Part shown: one piece after another, positions 28,941-38,223 of the stretch | Layout of the letters: each line of letters starts with the position of its first letter | Position numbering within the stretch: the first letter of the stretch is position 1 | Origin: Stenotrophomonas terrae | GTDB lineage: Bacteria; Pseudomonadota; Gammaproteobacteria; Xanthomonadales; Xanthomonadaceae | Length of the DNA: 64,000 bases | Reading direction: 5' to 3' | Assembly: GCF_001431465.1 (NCBI RefSeq) | Contig: NZ_LDJJ01000036.1 | Location: 52,554 to 116,553 of the forward strand | Notes under the pieces: generated by a model | The model's input: only the letters and a program-made list of their open reading frames with translations | What the model was told of the DNA's origin: nothing | The model's database searches: none | Translations under genes and position numbers: made by a program

Positions 28941-29474
28941 ATGAAGACGACGTATCTGATCCGCTCCGCGCTGGTTGCTGCTGCAGCCGTTCTGTCACTT
29001 GCAGGCTGTGTCAGCTCACCACCGGTGGCGCCGCGCGCGGCCGTTGATAACACCACGCCGGCACAACGGTTGGCAGCGGTGGATGCGATTGCCGGTGCCG
29101 ATGATACCGAGCTGTCGGTGCAGCCGCTGCGCGATGCGCAGGTGGACGATCTGCGCCAGACCGCCATTGCCCAGCGCAAGGCTGGTGACCTGGCTGCCGC
29201 CGCGGAAGCCTTGAACCAGGCCCTGCTGCTGGTCAACGATGACCCGGGCATCCTGCAGGAGCGTGCCGATATCGCCTTGCTGCAGGCCGACTGGGTGCGT
29301 GCCGAGACGCTGTCCAAGAAGGCCCTGGACCTGGGCTCGCGCACCGGCCCGTTGTGCCGCCGCCATTGGGCAACCATCGAGCAATCGCGCCTGGCCCGTG
29401 GGGAAACACAGAACGCCGTCTCCGCGCATGCGCAGATCGAAGGCTGCACGGTGCCGGGGATCAAGCGTTTTTGA
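28941..29474 (+). CDS. TPR-containing lipoprotein
   Basis: The 177-residue protein has a lipoprotein signal ending in the lipobox LAGC at about residue 23. The mature protein carries two TPR-like helix pairs (IAQRKAGDLAAAAEALNQAL and ILQERADIALLQADWVRAE). The gene lies 8 bases after mrcB, so it may be an outer-membrane lipoprotein that works with PBP1B, as LpoB does in enterobacteria. It shows no resemblance to LpoB itself, so the role is inferred only from position. Confidence 0.8.
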   Translation: MKTTYLIRSALVAAAAVLSLAGCVSSPPVAPRAAVDNTTPAQRLAAVDAIAGADDTELSVQPLRDAQVDDLRQTAIAQRKAGDLAAAAEALNQALLLVNDDPGILQERADIALLQADWVRAETLSKKALDLGSRTGPLCRRHWATIEQSRLARGETQNAVSAHAQIEGCTVPGIKRF

Positions 29475-29622
29475 TGTGAGCAGGGCATCGGGCGCAGGGA
29501 ATCGACAACGCGAATGCGGCAACGCGTGGCGTGAAGCAGGCTGGGTTTTCACCGGCCCAGCGCCCGTTGCTGTGATTGCCGGCCGATGCCCTTGTCCATT
29601 GCCTGTTGCCGGCCGCTGAAAC

Positions 29623-31734
29623 ATGTCCAGCCTAGTCACCGCCAGCTGCGAAGCACTCAGTGAAGGCGGCGCGCTTGCGCGCCAGCTCGATGCCTTCGTG
29701 CCGCGGCCGGCCCAGCTGCGGCTGACTGGCGCCATCGCCGAGACCTTCCAGCAGCGCGATGTGCTGCTGGCCGAGGCCGGTACCGGCACCGGCAAGACCT
29801 ATGCCTATCTGGTGCCGGCGCTGCTGTCCGGTTTGAAGACGATAGTCTCCACCGGCACCCGCGCGCTGCAGGATCAGCTGTACCACCGCGATCTGCCGCG
29901 GGTGCGCGCCGCATTGGGTGTTGGCCATCGCGCCGCCTTGTTGAAGGGGCGGGCGAATTATCTGTGTCGCTACCGGCTGGACCAGGCGCGCGGCGAACCG
30001 CGCTTCACTTCAACCGAGCAGGTGGCGCAGTTCCAGCGCATCCTCGCCTGGTCCGGGCGCACCCAGTACGGCGACATGGCCGAACTCGATGGCCTGGCCG
30101 ATGACTCGCCGTTGCTGCCGATGGTGACCTCGACGGTGGACAACTGCCTGGGCACCGATTGCCCGTTCTGGGGCGATTGCTTCGTGGTGCAGGCGCGGCA
30201 GCGGGCGCAGGAAGCGGATCTGGTGGTGGTCAATCATCATCTGCTGCTGGCCGACCTGGCACTGAAGCAGGAAGGTTTCGGCGAGATCCTGCCGGGTGCG
30301 CAGGCCTTCGTCATCGACGAGGCACACCAGTTGCCCGAACTTGCCGCCAACTTCTTCGGTGAAGGCTTTGGCATGCGTCCGTGGCAGGAACTGGCCCGTG
30401 ACTGCCTGGCCGAATGCCGCAGCGTTGCCGGTGCGCAGGCAACACTGCAGCAACCGGTGGCGACGCTGGAGCTGGCGCTGCGTGAACTGCGCGAGGCGAT
30501 GGAAAAATTGCCGCAGCGTGGCACCCGCTGGCGTGCCTTGGCGGTGCCGGCGGTTGCCGAAGGCTTTGATGCGGTTGCGGCGGCGATGGCGCAGCTGCGC
30601 GATGCGCTCAGCCTTGTGCGCGAAACCTCGCCAGGGCTGGATGCCTGCCACGCGCGCGCGCTCGAAGGCGTGTCACGGCTTTCGCGCTGGCTCGACGATG
30701 GCGATGCTGGCGCCGTCGATGCATGGGATATCGATGATGCGCCGGTGGCAGCGGACGATGCCGCTGCCGAGCCATCACCAACCGCTGGCGATTCTCTGTT
30801 TCCTGCCGACGATGGCAACGATGTGCTGTGGTACGAGCTGACCCCGCGCGGCTTCCGTTGCCAGCGCACGCCGATGGACGTGTCCGGCCCGCTGCGCGAG
30901 CACCGCCTGCGTTCGATGGCAGCATGGGTGTTCACCTCGGCCACCTTGACCGTCGACGGTGGCTTCGAACATCTGGCCAAACGGCTGGGCCTGGATGATC
31001 CGGATACCTTGGTCCAGCCCAGTCCGTTTGACTGGCAGCAGCAGGCCTTGTGCTACCTGCCGCAGCAGTTGCCCGACCCAGCGGCGCGCGGCTATGGCGC
31101 GGCGCTGATCGCGACCCTGCGGCCGGTACTGGAGGCCTCGCAGGGCAGGGCATTCCTGTTGTTCGCCTCGCACCGTGCCTTGCGTGAGGCCGCTGAAGCG
31201 CTGCGTGACGGGCCCTGGCCGCTGTTCGTACAGGGCGAGGCGCCGCGCGCCAGTCTGCTGCAGCGTTTCCGCGAGTCCGGCAATGGCGTGCTGCTGGGCG
31301 CGGCCAGCTTCCGCGAAGGTGTGGACGTGGTCGGCGATGCGCTGAGCGTGGTGGTGATCGACAAGCTGCCGTTCGCCGCCCCCGATGACCCGGTATTCGA
31401 AGCGCGGCTGGATGCGATCCGCCGTCAAGGCGGTAATCCGTTCCGCGACGAACAGTTGCCGCAGGCGGTGATCGCCCTCAAGCAGGGGGTAGGCCGGCTG
31501 ATCCGCAGCGAGACCGACCGTGGCGTGCTGGTGCTGTGCGACCCGCGCCTGCTGTCGCGCAGCTATGGGCGGGTCTTTCTTGATTCACTGCCGCCATTCC
31601 GGCGTACCCGTGCACTGGCCGATGTGCAGGCGTTCTTTGCGCGACAATGGGCGCCGGAGCACGGGCCGCCGCCAGCGGCTGAAGAGCCATCCGTCGATGC
31701 GGATACCGCTGCGCCCCCCTTTTCCTTGTCGTGA
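29623..31734 (+). CDS. yoaA: DinG/YoaA-type ATP-dependent DNA helicase
   Basis: The 703-residue XPD-like superfamily 2 helicase has Walker A AEAGTGTGKTYAYL. Four cysteines form the Fe-S cluster site (Cys115, Cys175, Cys180 and Cys186, with DNCLGTDCPFWGDC). The DEAH box is VIDEAHQL, and the C-terminal motif is KQGVGRLIRSETDRG. The length and Fe-S cysteines favour YoaA/DinG, which act in DNA repair at replication forks. The gene lies directly upstream of tsaB with a 8-base gap to its start. Confidence 0.92.
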   Translation: MSSLVTASCEALSEGGALARQLDAFVPRPAQLRLTGAIAETFQQRDVLLAEAGTGTGKTYAYLVPALLSGLKTIVSTGTRALQDQLYHRDLPRVRAALGVGHRAALLKGRANYLCRYRLDQARGEPRFTSTEQVAQFQRILAWSGRTQYGDMAELDGLADDSPLLPMVTSTVDNCLGTDCPFWGDCFVVQARQRAQEADLVVVNHHLLLADLALKQEGFGEILPGAQAFVIDEAHQLPELAANFFGEGFGMRPWQELARDCLAECRSVAGAQATLQQPVATLELALRELREAMEKLPQRGTRWRALAVPAVAEGFDAVAAAMAQLRDALSLVRETSPGLDACHARALEGVSRLSRWLDDGDAGAVDAWDIDDAPVAADDAAAEPSPTAGDSLFPADDGNDVLWYELTPRGFRCQRTPMDVSGPLREHRLRSMAAWVFTSATLTVDGGFEHLAKRLGLDDPDTLVQPSPFDWQQQALCYLPQQLPDPAARGYGAALIATLRPVLEASQGRAFLLFASHRALREAAEALRDGPWPLFVQGEAPRASLLQRFRESGNGVLLGAASFREGVDVVGDALSVVVIDKLPFAAPDDPVFEARLDAIRRQGGNPFRDEQLPQAVIALKQGVGRLIRSETDRGVLVLCDPRLLSRSYGRVFLDSLPPFRRTRALADVQAFFARQWAPEHGPPPAAEEPSVDADTAAPPFSLS

Positions 31735-31742
31735 TTGTCGCC

Positions 31743-32450
31743 ATGAAGCTGCTTGCCTTTGAAACCGCCACCGAAGCCTGTTCCGTCGCCCTGTATGTGG
31801 ATGGGCAGGTATTGGAGCGGTTTGAGGTCGCGCCGCGCCGGCACGCCGAGTTGAGCCTGCCCTGGGCCGAGCAGTTGCTGGCCGAAGCCGGCATTGCCCG
31901 CAGCCAGCTGGATGCCATCGCGCTCAGCCGTGGGCCCGGCGCCTTCACCGGCGTGCGCCTGGCCATCGCCATCGCGCAGGGCATTGCCCTGGCGCTGGAC
32001 CGGCCCTTGCTGCCGGTATCCACCCTGCAGACGCTGGCGCTGCGCGCGCCGGCAGATGCACCGCGGGTGCTGGCCTGCATCGATGCGCGGATGGGGGAGC
32101 TGTACGCAGCACGCTACCTGCGCGATGCCAGTGGCGAGTTGCAGTTGCAGGAGCGCGAGTTGCTGGTCGCTCCCGATGCGGTGCAGCTGCCGGCCGATGA
32201 CAGCATATGGGCCGGCGTTGGTACCGGCTTTGCGGCGGGCGAGGGTGTGTTGAGCACGCGCCTGCAGTCGCGCCTGGGCAGCGTGGATGCACAGGCATTG
32301 CCGCGTGCCGCCGACGTGCTGAAGATCGCCGTGCCGGCGATGCTGCGTGGCGAAGCGATCGCCCCGGAGCTGGTGCAGCCCGCCTATCTGCGCGACAACG
32401 TCGCGTTGACCCTGGTCGAGCAACAGGCGCTGCGCGATTCCAAGCGCTGA
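31743..32450 (+). CDS. tsaB: tRNA threonylcarbamoyladenosine biosynthesis protein TsaB
   Basis: The protein of 235 residues is a paralogue of TsaD that activates the TsaD-TsaE complex making t6A37 in tRNAs that read ANN codons. The N-terminus LLAFETATEACSVAL and the motif SRGPGAFTGVRLAIAIAQGI are diagnostic of the ASKHA fold family member TsaB. The frame extends 4 codons upstream of ATG 31743, but the product start MKLLAFET is conserved. It is adjacent to and probably cotranscribed with the helicase gene. Confidence 0.95.
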   Translation: MKLLAFETATEACSVALYVDGQVLERFEVAPRRHAELSLPWAEQLLAEAGIARSQLDAIALSRGPGAFTGVRLAIAIAQGIALALDRPLLPVSTLQTLALRAPADAPRVLACIDARMGELYAARYLRDASGELQLQERELLVAPDAVQLPADDSIWAGVGTGFAAGEGVLSTRLQSRLGSVDAQALPRAADVLKIAVPAMLRGEAIAPELVQPAYLRDNVALTLVEQQALRDSKR

Positions 32451-32475
32451 AGCAGCGGTGAGGTTTGATGCTTTT

Positions 32476-32699
32476 GTGGGAGCGGTGTAAACCGCGAAGC
32501 TCACGTGCACTCAGATCGCAGGATGCCGATTGTTCGAATAACGCCAGTTTCGCGGTTTACACCGCTCCCACAACAACACGGCAGTAACACCGCCCCCTTG
32601 TAGGAGCGGCGTCAGCCGCGAAGCTCGTACGTTCCCAGATAGCGATCAGACCGGTGGCTCAGATGGCACCAGCTTCGCGGCTTATGCCGCTCCCACAAG
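32476..32699. repeat. Two adjacent inverted pairs of the GGAGCGG-type palindromic repeat
   Basis: Four copies of a repeat with core GGAGCGGCGT(A/C)AGCCGCGAAGC form two head-to-head pairs: 32476-32500 with 32546-32572, and 32600-32624 with 32671-32699. Each pair can fold into a large stem with a loop of about 45 bases. Copies differ at internal bases in compensating ways (GTGTAAACCGC in pair 1 and GCGTCAGCCGC in pair 2). They fill the convergent tsaB-tonB gap and may act as bidirectional transcript ends. Confidence 0.85.
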
Positions 32700-32715
32700 A
32701 CCAGCACAAAGCGGC

Positions 32716-33606
32716 TCAACGATCGTCGTGCAGCTGGCCGCCGGGCAGGAACATCCAGGTGCGGGTGACCTGCAGGATGTCGATGTCGTCGCTGGTCTCG
32801 GGCAGGGCCGGGAATGGCTGCGCCTGTTCGATCACGCGCAGCGCGGTGGCGTCCAGCAAGGGTACGCCACTGCTGCGCAGGATGCGGCTGCTTTCAACGC
32901 TGCCGTCGCGGCGTACACCGACGGTGATCACCACCTGGCCGCCGAGCCGGCGCTGGCGCGCCTCATCGGGGTAGTTGAGGTTGCCCACCCGTTCGGCGCG
33001 GTCAACCCAGGCGCGCAGGTAGTTGGCATAGGCGTATTCGCGGGTGCTGGCCGAGACGAATTTGCGGTTCGGACGCTTGGCGTATTGCTCGGAACGTAGA
33101 TGCACCTCGGCCGCCAGCCGCGCCATCGCCGCATCGCGCTGCTCGCGCGCGTTCATCGGTGCATTGGCGTCGGGACGGTCCGGCAAGGGCTGGGTCTGCG
33201 CGCTGGCCACCGTGTCCTTGCCCTGGCTGCTGGTGATGATGCGGGCCTGCGGTGGTGGCGGTGCTGCCGCACTCTGCGCCTGCAGCGGCACCGGGGCCAG
33301 CCCGTTCTGAACCTGCGGCACAATGCCGGCCTGCGCATCGCGCGGGCGCTGGGCGGTGTCGTGGTCGCCGCCGCCCTGCTGGTTGGCCTGGGCCAGGAAA
33401 TCAGCCTGCTTGGGCGTAAGCGGGGTGCTGGTCTGACTGAAGATCACATCCAGGGTGGGCACCAGTGGGGCGTTGTCGCTCACTGCAAAGCCCACCCCGA
33501 GGATCAACAGGCCATGCACCAGCGTGGACAGCACCAGGGTGGCGGTCAGGCGTTGCTGTTCGCTGACCCGCGGGGCGGCGGGCAGGACCTCAGGCTGCGA
33601 ATACAT
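32716..33606 (-). CDS. tonB: TonB family energy transducer
   Basis: The 296-residue periplasm-spanning protein couples inner-membrane proton force to outer-membrane receptors. An N-terminal transmembrane helix lies at about residues 22-42 (ATLVLSTLVHGLLILGVGF). A Pro/Gln-rich linker and an Ala-rich helical stretch follow. The C-terminal TonB domain has GQVVITVGVRRDGSVESS and IEQAQPFPALP. The ATG overlaps the gshB stop codon (ATGA), indicating translational coupling with gshB. The xanthomonads carry many tonB-like genes, so this one may not be the main iron-uptake copy. Confidence 0.9.
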   Translation of the reverse strand: MYSQPEVLPAAPRVSEQQRLTATLVLSTLVHGLLILGVGFAVSDNAPLVPTLDVIFSQTSTPLTPKQADFLAQANQQGGGDHDTAQRPRDAQAGIVPQVQNGLAPVPLQAQSAAAPPPPQARIITSSQGKDTVASAQTQPLPDRPDANAPMNAREQRDAAMARLAAEVHLRSEQYAKRPNRKFVSASTREYAYANYLRAWVDRAERVGNLNYPDEARQRRLGGQVVITVGVRRDGSVESSRILRSSGVPLLDATALRVIEQAQPFPALPETSDDIDILQVTRTWMFLPGGQLHDDR

Positions 33607-34553
33607 CAGGCCAGGCCAGCCTCGATGGCATCGAACAGCTGGCCGGCGATGTTCAGGCCGAACTGGGCATCGAGTTCGCGCACGCAGGTGGGGCTGGTGA
33701 CGTTGACCTCGGTCAGGTAGTCACCAATCACGTCCAGGCCGACGAAGCGCATGCCGCGGCGCTTCATTTCCGGGCCCACCTGGGCGGCGATCCAGCGGTC
33801 GCGCTCGCTCAGCGGGCGGCCTTCGCCGCGGCCGCCGGCAGCCAGGTTGCCGCGGAACTCATCACCCTGCGGGATCCGCGCCAGGCAATAGTCCACCGGC
33901 ACGCCGTCGATCAGCAGGATGCGTTTGTCGCCCGCCGTGATGTCGGGGATGAAGCGCTGCGCCAGCGCCAGGTGCTGGCCGCCGTCGGTCAGCGTCTCCA
34001 GGATCACGTTGAGGTTGGGGTCGCCGGTGCCGCTGCGGAAGATCGAGCGCCCGCCCATGCCGTCCAGCGGCTTCAATACGGCCTGCCCATGCTCCAGCAC
34101 GAAGGCCTTCAGCTCGCGCGCGTTGCGGCTGACCAGGGTCGGCGGGCAGCATTGCGGGAACAGCAGGGCCGCCAGCTTCTCGTTGAAATCGCGCAGCCCC
34201 TGCGGATCGTTGACCACGCAGGCACCGGCCTGCTGGGCGATGCTCAGCACGTGGGTGTCGTACAGGTACTCGCCATCGAACGGCGGGTCCTTGCGCATCA
34301 GCACGATCTGCCCCGGGCCGAATGCCAGGGGGGCGAACTCGCCCAAACTGAACCAGCCGGCCTTGTCGTCACGGACCTGCAGCGGTGCCACCTCGGCCTG
34401 GGCCTGACCGCCGTGCAGCGACAAGCCGCCGGGGCGTACATAGTGCAGCCGGTGGCCACGGCGCTGGGCTTCCAGCAGCATGGCAAAGGTGGTGTCCTTG
34501 GCGATCTTGATGTTGGCGATGGGGTCCATCACCACGATGACGTCTAAAGGCAT
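33606..34553 (-). CDS. gshB: Glutathione synthetase
   Basis: The 315-residue ATP-grasp enzyme joins gamma-glutamylcysteine and glycine. The N-terminus DVIVVMDPIANIKIAKDTTF and the motif LKPLDGMGGRSIFR are conserved GshB signatures. The ATP-grasp metal site is in FVGLDVIGDYLTEVNVTSPT. It is cytoplasmic. The stop overlaps the tonB start by a single base, and the gene is divergent from the pil cluster, an arrangement familiar in xanthomonads. Confidence 0.97.
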   Translation of the reverse strand: MPLDVIVVMDPIANIKIAKDTTFAMLLEAQRRGHRLHYVRPGGLSLHGGQAQAEVAPLQVRDDKAGWFSLGEFAPLAFGPGQIVLMRKDPPFDGEYLYDTHVLSIAQQAGACVVNDPQGLRDFNEKLAALLFPQCCPPTLVSRNARELKAFVLEHGQAVLKPLDGMGGRSIFRSGTGDPNLNVILETLTDGGQHLALAQRFIPDITAGDKRILLIDGVPVDYCLARIPQGDEFRGNLAAGGRGEGRPLSERDRWIAAQVGPEMKRRGMRFVGLDVIGDYLTEVNVTSPTCVRELDAQFGLNIAGQLFDAIEAGLA

Positions 34554-34675
34554 GTCTTGAATCCGGCAGATCTGGAGGAGGATGTTAGCGGTTCGCGGCG
34601 GGGTCGCACAGCGCGGAAAGCGGAACGCTGAGGCTGAATGGCGTTGCGCTTTTATTGCGAACTAGGTCACATTAT

Positions 34676-34692
34676 CTTGACAATCAGTCAAG
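34676..34692. promoter_or_regulatory. Palindromic operator-like site upstream of pilG
   Basis: A perfect dyad CTTGAC-AATCA-GTCAAG lies in the gshB-pilG divergent region, about 15 bases before a predicted -35 box. It could be a regulator site for either gene. No matching known operator is recognised. Confidence 0.35.
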
Positions 34693-34707
34693 TCCTGCAG
34701 GCATCGC

Positions 34708-34738
34708 TTGACAGTTTGCGGCTGGGCTGGGATATAGA
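34708..34738 (+). promoter_or_regulatory. Candidate sigma-70 promoter for the pilG operon
   Basis: A perfect -35 hexamer TTGACA is followed after 17 bases by GATATA (or after 19 bases by TATAGA). The position, about 60 bases upstream of the pilG start, suits the cluster's main promoter. A second TTGACA overlaps the dyad just upstream. Confidence 0.55.
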
Positions 34739-34794
34739 TGCGCTTTCGCGGCAGCATCGCGTTCGGTGCCGGTCGCGCGTTCGGGGAACAACAA

Positions 34795-35196
34795 ATGGTT
34801 GAAAACATGGCTGCGGGTGGGGAACTCGCAGGGCTGAAGGTGATGGTCATCGATGACTCGAAGACCATCCGGCGTACGGCTGAAACACTGCTCAAGCGTG
34901 AAGGTTGCGAAGTGGTCACCGCCACTGACGGTTTCGAGGCATTGGCCAAGATTGCCGACCAGCAACCGCAGATCATCTTCGTCGACATCATGATGCCGCG
35001 TCTGGATGGCTATCAGACCTGTGCGTTGATCAAGGGCAACCAGCTCTTCAAGTCGACGCCGGTGATCATGCTGTCATCCAAGGATGGCCTGTTCGATAAG
35101 GCCCGGGGCCGCATCGTCGGTTCCGAGCAATACCTCACCAAGCCATTTACCCGCGACGAACTGCTAGGTGCCATCCGCACATACGTCAACGCCTGA
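34795..35196 (+). CDS. pilG: Twitching motility response regulator PilG
   Basis: The single-domain CheY-like receiver has 133 residues. It carries VMVIDDSKTIRRTAE (acidic pocket), the phosphoacceptor Asp in FVDIMMPRLDGYQT, the switch residue Ser in VIMLSSKDG, and Lys in QYLTKPFTRDEL. In type IV pilus systems PilG stimulates pilus extension. ATG 34795 is preferred because GGGGA lies 8 bases upstream. The open frame starts at 34738 without a ribosome site. First gene of pilGHIJL. Confidence 0.94.
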   Translation: MVENMAAGGELAGLKVMVIDDSKTIRRTAETLLKREGCEVVTATDGFEALAKIADQQPQIIFVDIMMPRLDGYQTCALIKGNQLFKSTPVIMLSSKDGLFDKARGRIVGSEQYLTKPFTRDELLGAIRTYVNA

Positions 35197-35215
35197 CCAG
35201 GGGGGAAAGGCAAAA

Positions 35216-35578
35216 ATGGCTCGAATTCTTTTGATCGAGGACTCACCGACCGACAGGGCGGTGTTTACACAGTGGTTGCTCAAGGCTGGGCACGAGGTGC
35301 TGTCGGCAGACAATGCCGAGGACGGCCTGCAGATTGCCCGTGAGCAAGGCCCGCAGCTGGTGCTGATGGACGTGGTGTTGCCGGGGATGAGTGGTTTCCA
35401 GGCAACCCGCGCGCTGTCGCGTGACGAGGCTACGCGTGACATCCCGGTGTTGATCGTCAGCACCAAGGGCATGGAAACCGACAAGGCCTGGGGCATGCGG
35501 CAAGGTGCCAGCGACTACATCGTCAAGCCGCCGCGCGAGGATGATCTGATCGCGCGGATCAACAAACTGGTGGGTTGA
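35216..35578 (+). CDS. pilH: Twitching motility response regulator PilH
   Basis: The 120-residue CheY-like receiver domain has ILLIEDSPTDRAVFTQWL, phosphoacceptor Asp in VLMDVVLPGMSGFQAT and the Lys in YIVKPPREDDL. PilH acts with PilG as an output of the pilus chemosensory kinase, often as a phosphate sink. The ATG at 35216 follows a strong GGGGGAAAGG site. Its TGA overlaps the pilI ATG (TGATG). Confidence 0.94.
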   Translation: MARILLIEDSPTDRAVFTQWLLKAGHEVLSADNAEDGLQIAREQGPQLVLMDVVLPGMSGFQATRALSRDEATRDIPVLIVSTKGMETDKAWGMRQGASDYIVKPPREDDLIARINKLVG

Positions 35579-36108
35579 TGCGTTCTCCATTCGACATCCT
35601 TGAAGCCTACGAACGCCGCAGTCTGGCGCACGCGGTACAGCTGCCTGAGCGGAGCTTTTCGCAGGATGTCTGGCGTGGCGTGGGTTACCGCGTTGGCAGC
35701 CGGTATCTGGTCTCCGATTTCCGCGAAGTGGTGGAAATCGTGCCGATGCCGCCGGTTACCCCGGTACCCGGCGCACAACCGTGGTTGCTGGGCGTGGGCA
35801 ACCTGCGCGGCAACCTGTTCCCGGTGGTGGACCTGAAGAACTTCCTGGAAGGCGAGCGCACCGCACCGCAGGAAGGCCAGCGCGTGTTGATCATGCGCCA
35901 GAGCGGCGGCGACGTAGCCCTGGTGATCGACGAACTGTACGGCCAGCGCAGCTTCGAAGCGCCGATGCAGGTGCCTGCCGGCGACATCGCGCAGGGGCGC
36001 TATGCGCACTTCGTCGAACGCGCCTTCCATGATGAAGGCCGTGACTGGGGCGTGTTCTCGCTGTCGCTGCTTTCCCGCACTCCTGAATTCCGGCAAGCGG
36101 CCGCCTGA
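35578..36108 (+). CDS. pilI: Twitching motility CheW-like adaptor PilI
   Basis: The 176-residue CheW-domain protein couples the receptor PilJ to the kinase PilL. Conserved CheW features are GYRVGSRYLVSDFREVVEI, PWLLGVGNLRGNLFPVVDL and VLIMRQSGGDVALVIDEL. The ATG at 35578 overlaps the pilH stop, and TTG at 35575 is a less likely alternative. Cytoplasmic, in the same operon as the rest of the cluster. Confidence 0.93.
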   Translation: MRSPFDILEAYERRSLAHAVQLPERSFSQDVWRGVGYRVGSRYLVSDFREVVEIVPMPPVTPVPGAQPWLLGVGNLRGNLFPVVDLKNFLEGERTAPQEGQRVLIMRQSGGDVALVIDELYGQRSFEAPMQVPAGDIAQGRYAHFVERAFHDEGRDWGVFSLSLLSRTPEFRQAAA

Positions 36109-36149
36109 ACGGCGCGCTTGCCTCTTCGTATTGAGACCGAGGTCGAACG

Positions 36150-38186
36150 ATGAGTACTGCTCCTGAAGCCGCCAAGGCAGGCAAGCTTGGCAACGTAAGC
36201 ACCAACTTCTGGTTGGGCTTGTTGGTGCTCTCGATGGTCGTGTTCGGTGCCAACACCGGCGTGGCCACCTGGCAGGGCAGCCGCCTGGCCGGTGCCAGTA
36301 CCGGCGCTGCCGACCTGCAGGTGCTGTCACAGCAGCTGGCCAACCAGGGCCGTGAAGCCGTGGCCGGTAGCCGCGAAAGCTACGCAGCGTTCAAGGACAC
36401 GCGCAGCAAGGTGGAAAGTACCGTCAGCGAGTTGCAGGGCCGTTACGGCAACGAGACCGGCGTGTCCGGTCCGTTGGGCGCACTGGTTGATACCTGGAAG
36501 CCGCTGTCCAAGAACGCCGAGCAGATCGTCGCTTCCGAGCCGGCGGTACTGGCCCTGGCCGGTAACGCTGACAGCTTCGTCGGCGCGGTGCCGCAGCTGC
36601 AGGCACAGTTGAACGAAGTGGTGCGGGCGATGACCGCCGGTGGCGCCCAGTCCTCGCAGGTCTACAACGGCCTGCAGCAGGTGGTGGTGGTAGGCACCAT
36701 GGCCCGTCGCGTGACCGAAATCCGTGCCGGTGGTGCCGGTGCAAGCGGCGCCGGTGACGCGCTGGCGCGCGACATGGTGGTGTTCACCCAGGTGCTGGAA
36801 GGCCTGCGCAACGGCAATGAAGAAATGGGCATCGCCGCCGTACGCAATGCCAATGCACAGGTTGCGCTGGAACAGTCGGCCAACCAGTGGGCCAAGATGA
36901 AGAAGGATGCCGACGCCATTCTGGCCAGCTCGCGCAACCTGTTTGCTGCGCAGTCCTCGGCGGCCGCACTGGCCACCGGCTCGGACAAGATGCTGGAGCG
37001 CAGCCGCAAGCTGTTCGACGCGTTCTCGGCCTTCGGTTCGGCCCGCGATACCCGCATCTTCCCGAACTTCTGGTGGAGTGTGATCTTCGGCGGCCTGTCG
37101 GTGCTGTCGATCATTGGCTTCGTCTGGAGCACGGTGCGTACCCGTTCGCGCGAGCAGGACGTGCGTTACCAGACCCAGGTGGAATTCAACAGCCGCAACC
37201 AGCAGGCAATTATGCGTCTGCTGGACGAAATCAGCTCGCTCGGTGAAGGTGACCTGACGGTAAAGGCCTCGGTGACCGAGGACATGACCGGCGCCATCGC
37301 CGACGCTATCAACTACGCCGTGGACGAACTGCGCCACCTGGTGACCACCATCAACGACATCTCCTCGAAGGTGGCGGTGTCGGCACAGGAAACCCAGGCA
37401 ACGGCAATGCAGCTGGCCGAGGCCGCCGGCCACCAGGCCGACGAGATCACCAGCGCCTCGGACCGTATCGGCGAAATCGCAACCTCCATTGAGCAGGTGT
37501 CGCGCAACTCGACCGAGTCGGCCGAAGTGGCACAGCGCTCGGTGGTGATCGCGACCGAAGGTGCCGGCGTGGTGCGCCAGACCATCCAGGGCATGGACCA
37601 GATCCGCGACCAGATCCAGGAAACCTCCAAGCGCATCAAGCGCCTGGGTGAGTCCTCGCAGGAGATCGGCTCGATCGTGGAACTGATCAACGACATTTCC
37701 GAGCAGACCAACATCCTGGCATTGAACGCGGCCGTGCAGGCAGCGTCGGCCGGTGAGGCCGGCCGCGGTTTCGCTGTGGTGGCCGACGAAGTGCAGCGAC
37801 TGGCAGAACGTACCTCCGGCGCAACGCGTCGAATCGAAGGTCTGGTGCAGGCCATTCAGGCCGATACCAACGAAGCGGTTACCTCGATGGAACAGACCAC
37901 CGCCGAAGTGGTATCCGGTGCACGTCTGGCCGAAGACGCCGGTACCGCACTGACCGAAATCGAGCGCGTGTCCAACGCGCTCAACAACTTGATCAAAAGC
38001 ATCTCCATCGCCGCCAACCAGCAGGCCTCGGCAGCTACCGACATCACCCAGACGATGGGTGTCATTCGGCAGATTACCGGCCAGACCTCGCAGGGCGCCG
38101 GGCAGACCGCCGACTCGCTGGGTCAGTTGAACCAGTTGGCGGCAGAGCTGCGCCGTTCGGTGGCCGACTTCAAGTTGCCGGCCTGA
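36150..38186 (+). CDS. pilJ: Twitching motility methyl-accepting receptor PilJ
   Basis: The 678-residue membrane receptor has a first transmembrane helix at about residues 20-40 and a second at about 308-328 ([19 protein letters not shown]). A PilJ-type periplasmic region lies between them. A HAMP-like linker precedes the signalling domain, with the hairpin tip [20 protein letters not shown] and [20 protein letters not shown]. The usual next gene in Pseudomonas, the methyltransferase pilK, is absent; pilL follows after 109 bases. Confidence 0.95.
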   Translation: MSTAPEAAKAGKLGNVSTNFWLGLLVLSMVVFGANTGVATWQGSRLAGASTGAADLQVLSQQLANQGREAVAGSRESYAAFKDTRSKVESTVSELQGRYGNETGVSGPLGALVDTWKPLSKNAEQIVASEPAVLALAGNADSFVGAVPQLQAQLNEVVRAMTAGGAQSSQVYNGLQQVVVVGTMARRVTEIRAGGAGASGAGDALARDMVVFTQVLEGLRNGNEEMGIAAVRNANAQVALEQSANQWAKMKKDADAILASSRNLFAAQSSAAALATGSDKMLERSRKLFDAFSAFGSARDTRIFPNFWWSVIFGGLSVLSIIGFVWSTVRTRSREQDVRYQTQVEFNSRNQQAIMRLLDEISSLGEGDLTVKASVTEDMTGAIADAINYAVDELRHLVTTINDISSKVAVSAQETQATAMQLAEAAGHQADEITSASDRIGEIATSIEQVSRNSTESAEVAQRSVVIATEGAGVVRQTIQGMDQIRDQIQETSKRIKRLGESSQEIGSIVELINDISEQTNILALNAAVQAASAGEAGRGFAVVADEVQRLAERTSGATRRIEGLVQAIQADTNEAVTSMEQTTAEVVSGARLAEDAGTALTEIERVSNALNNLIKSISIAANQQASAATDITQTMGVIRQITGQTSQGAGQTADSLGQLNQLAAELRRSVADFKLPA

Positions 38187-38223
38187 ACGGACTGATCGGG
38201 CGGGGATGCAAAGGAATCAGCAG

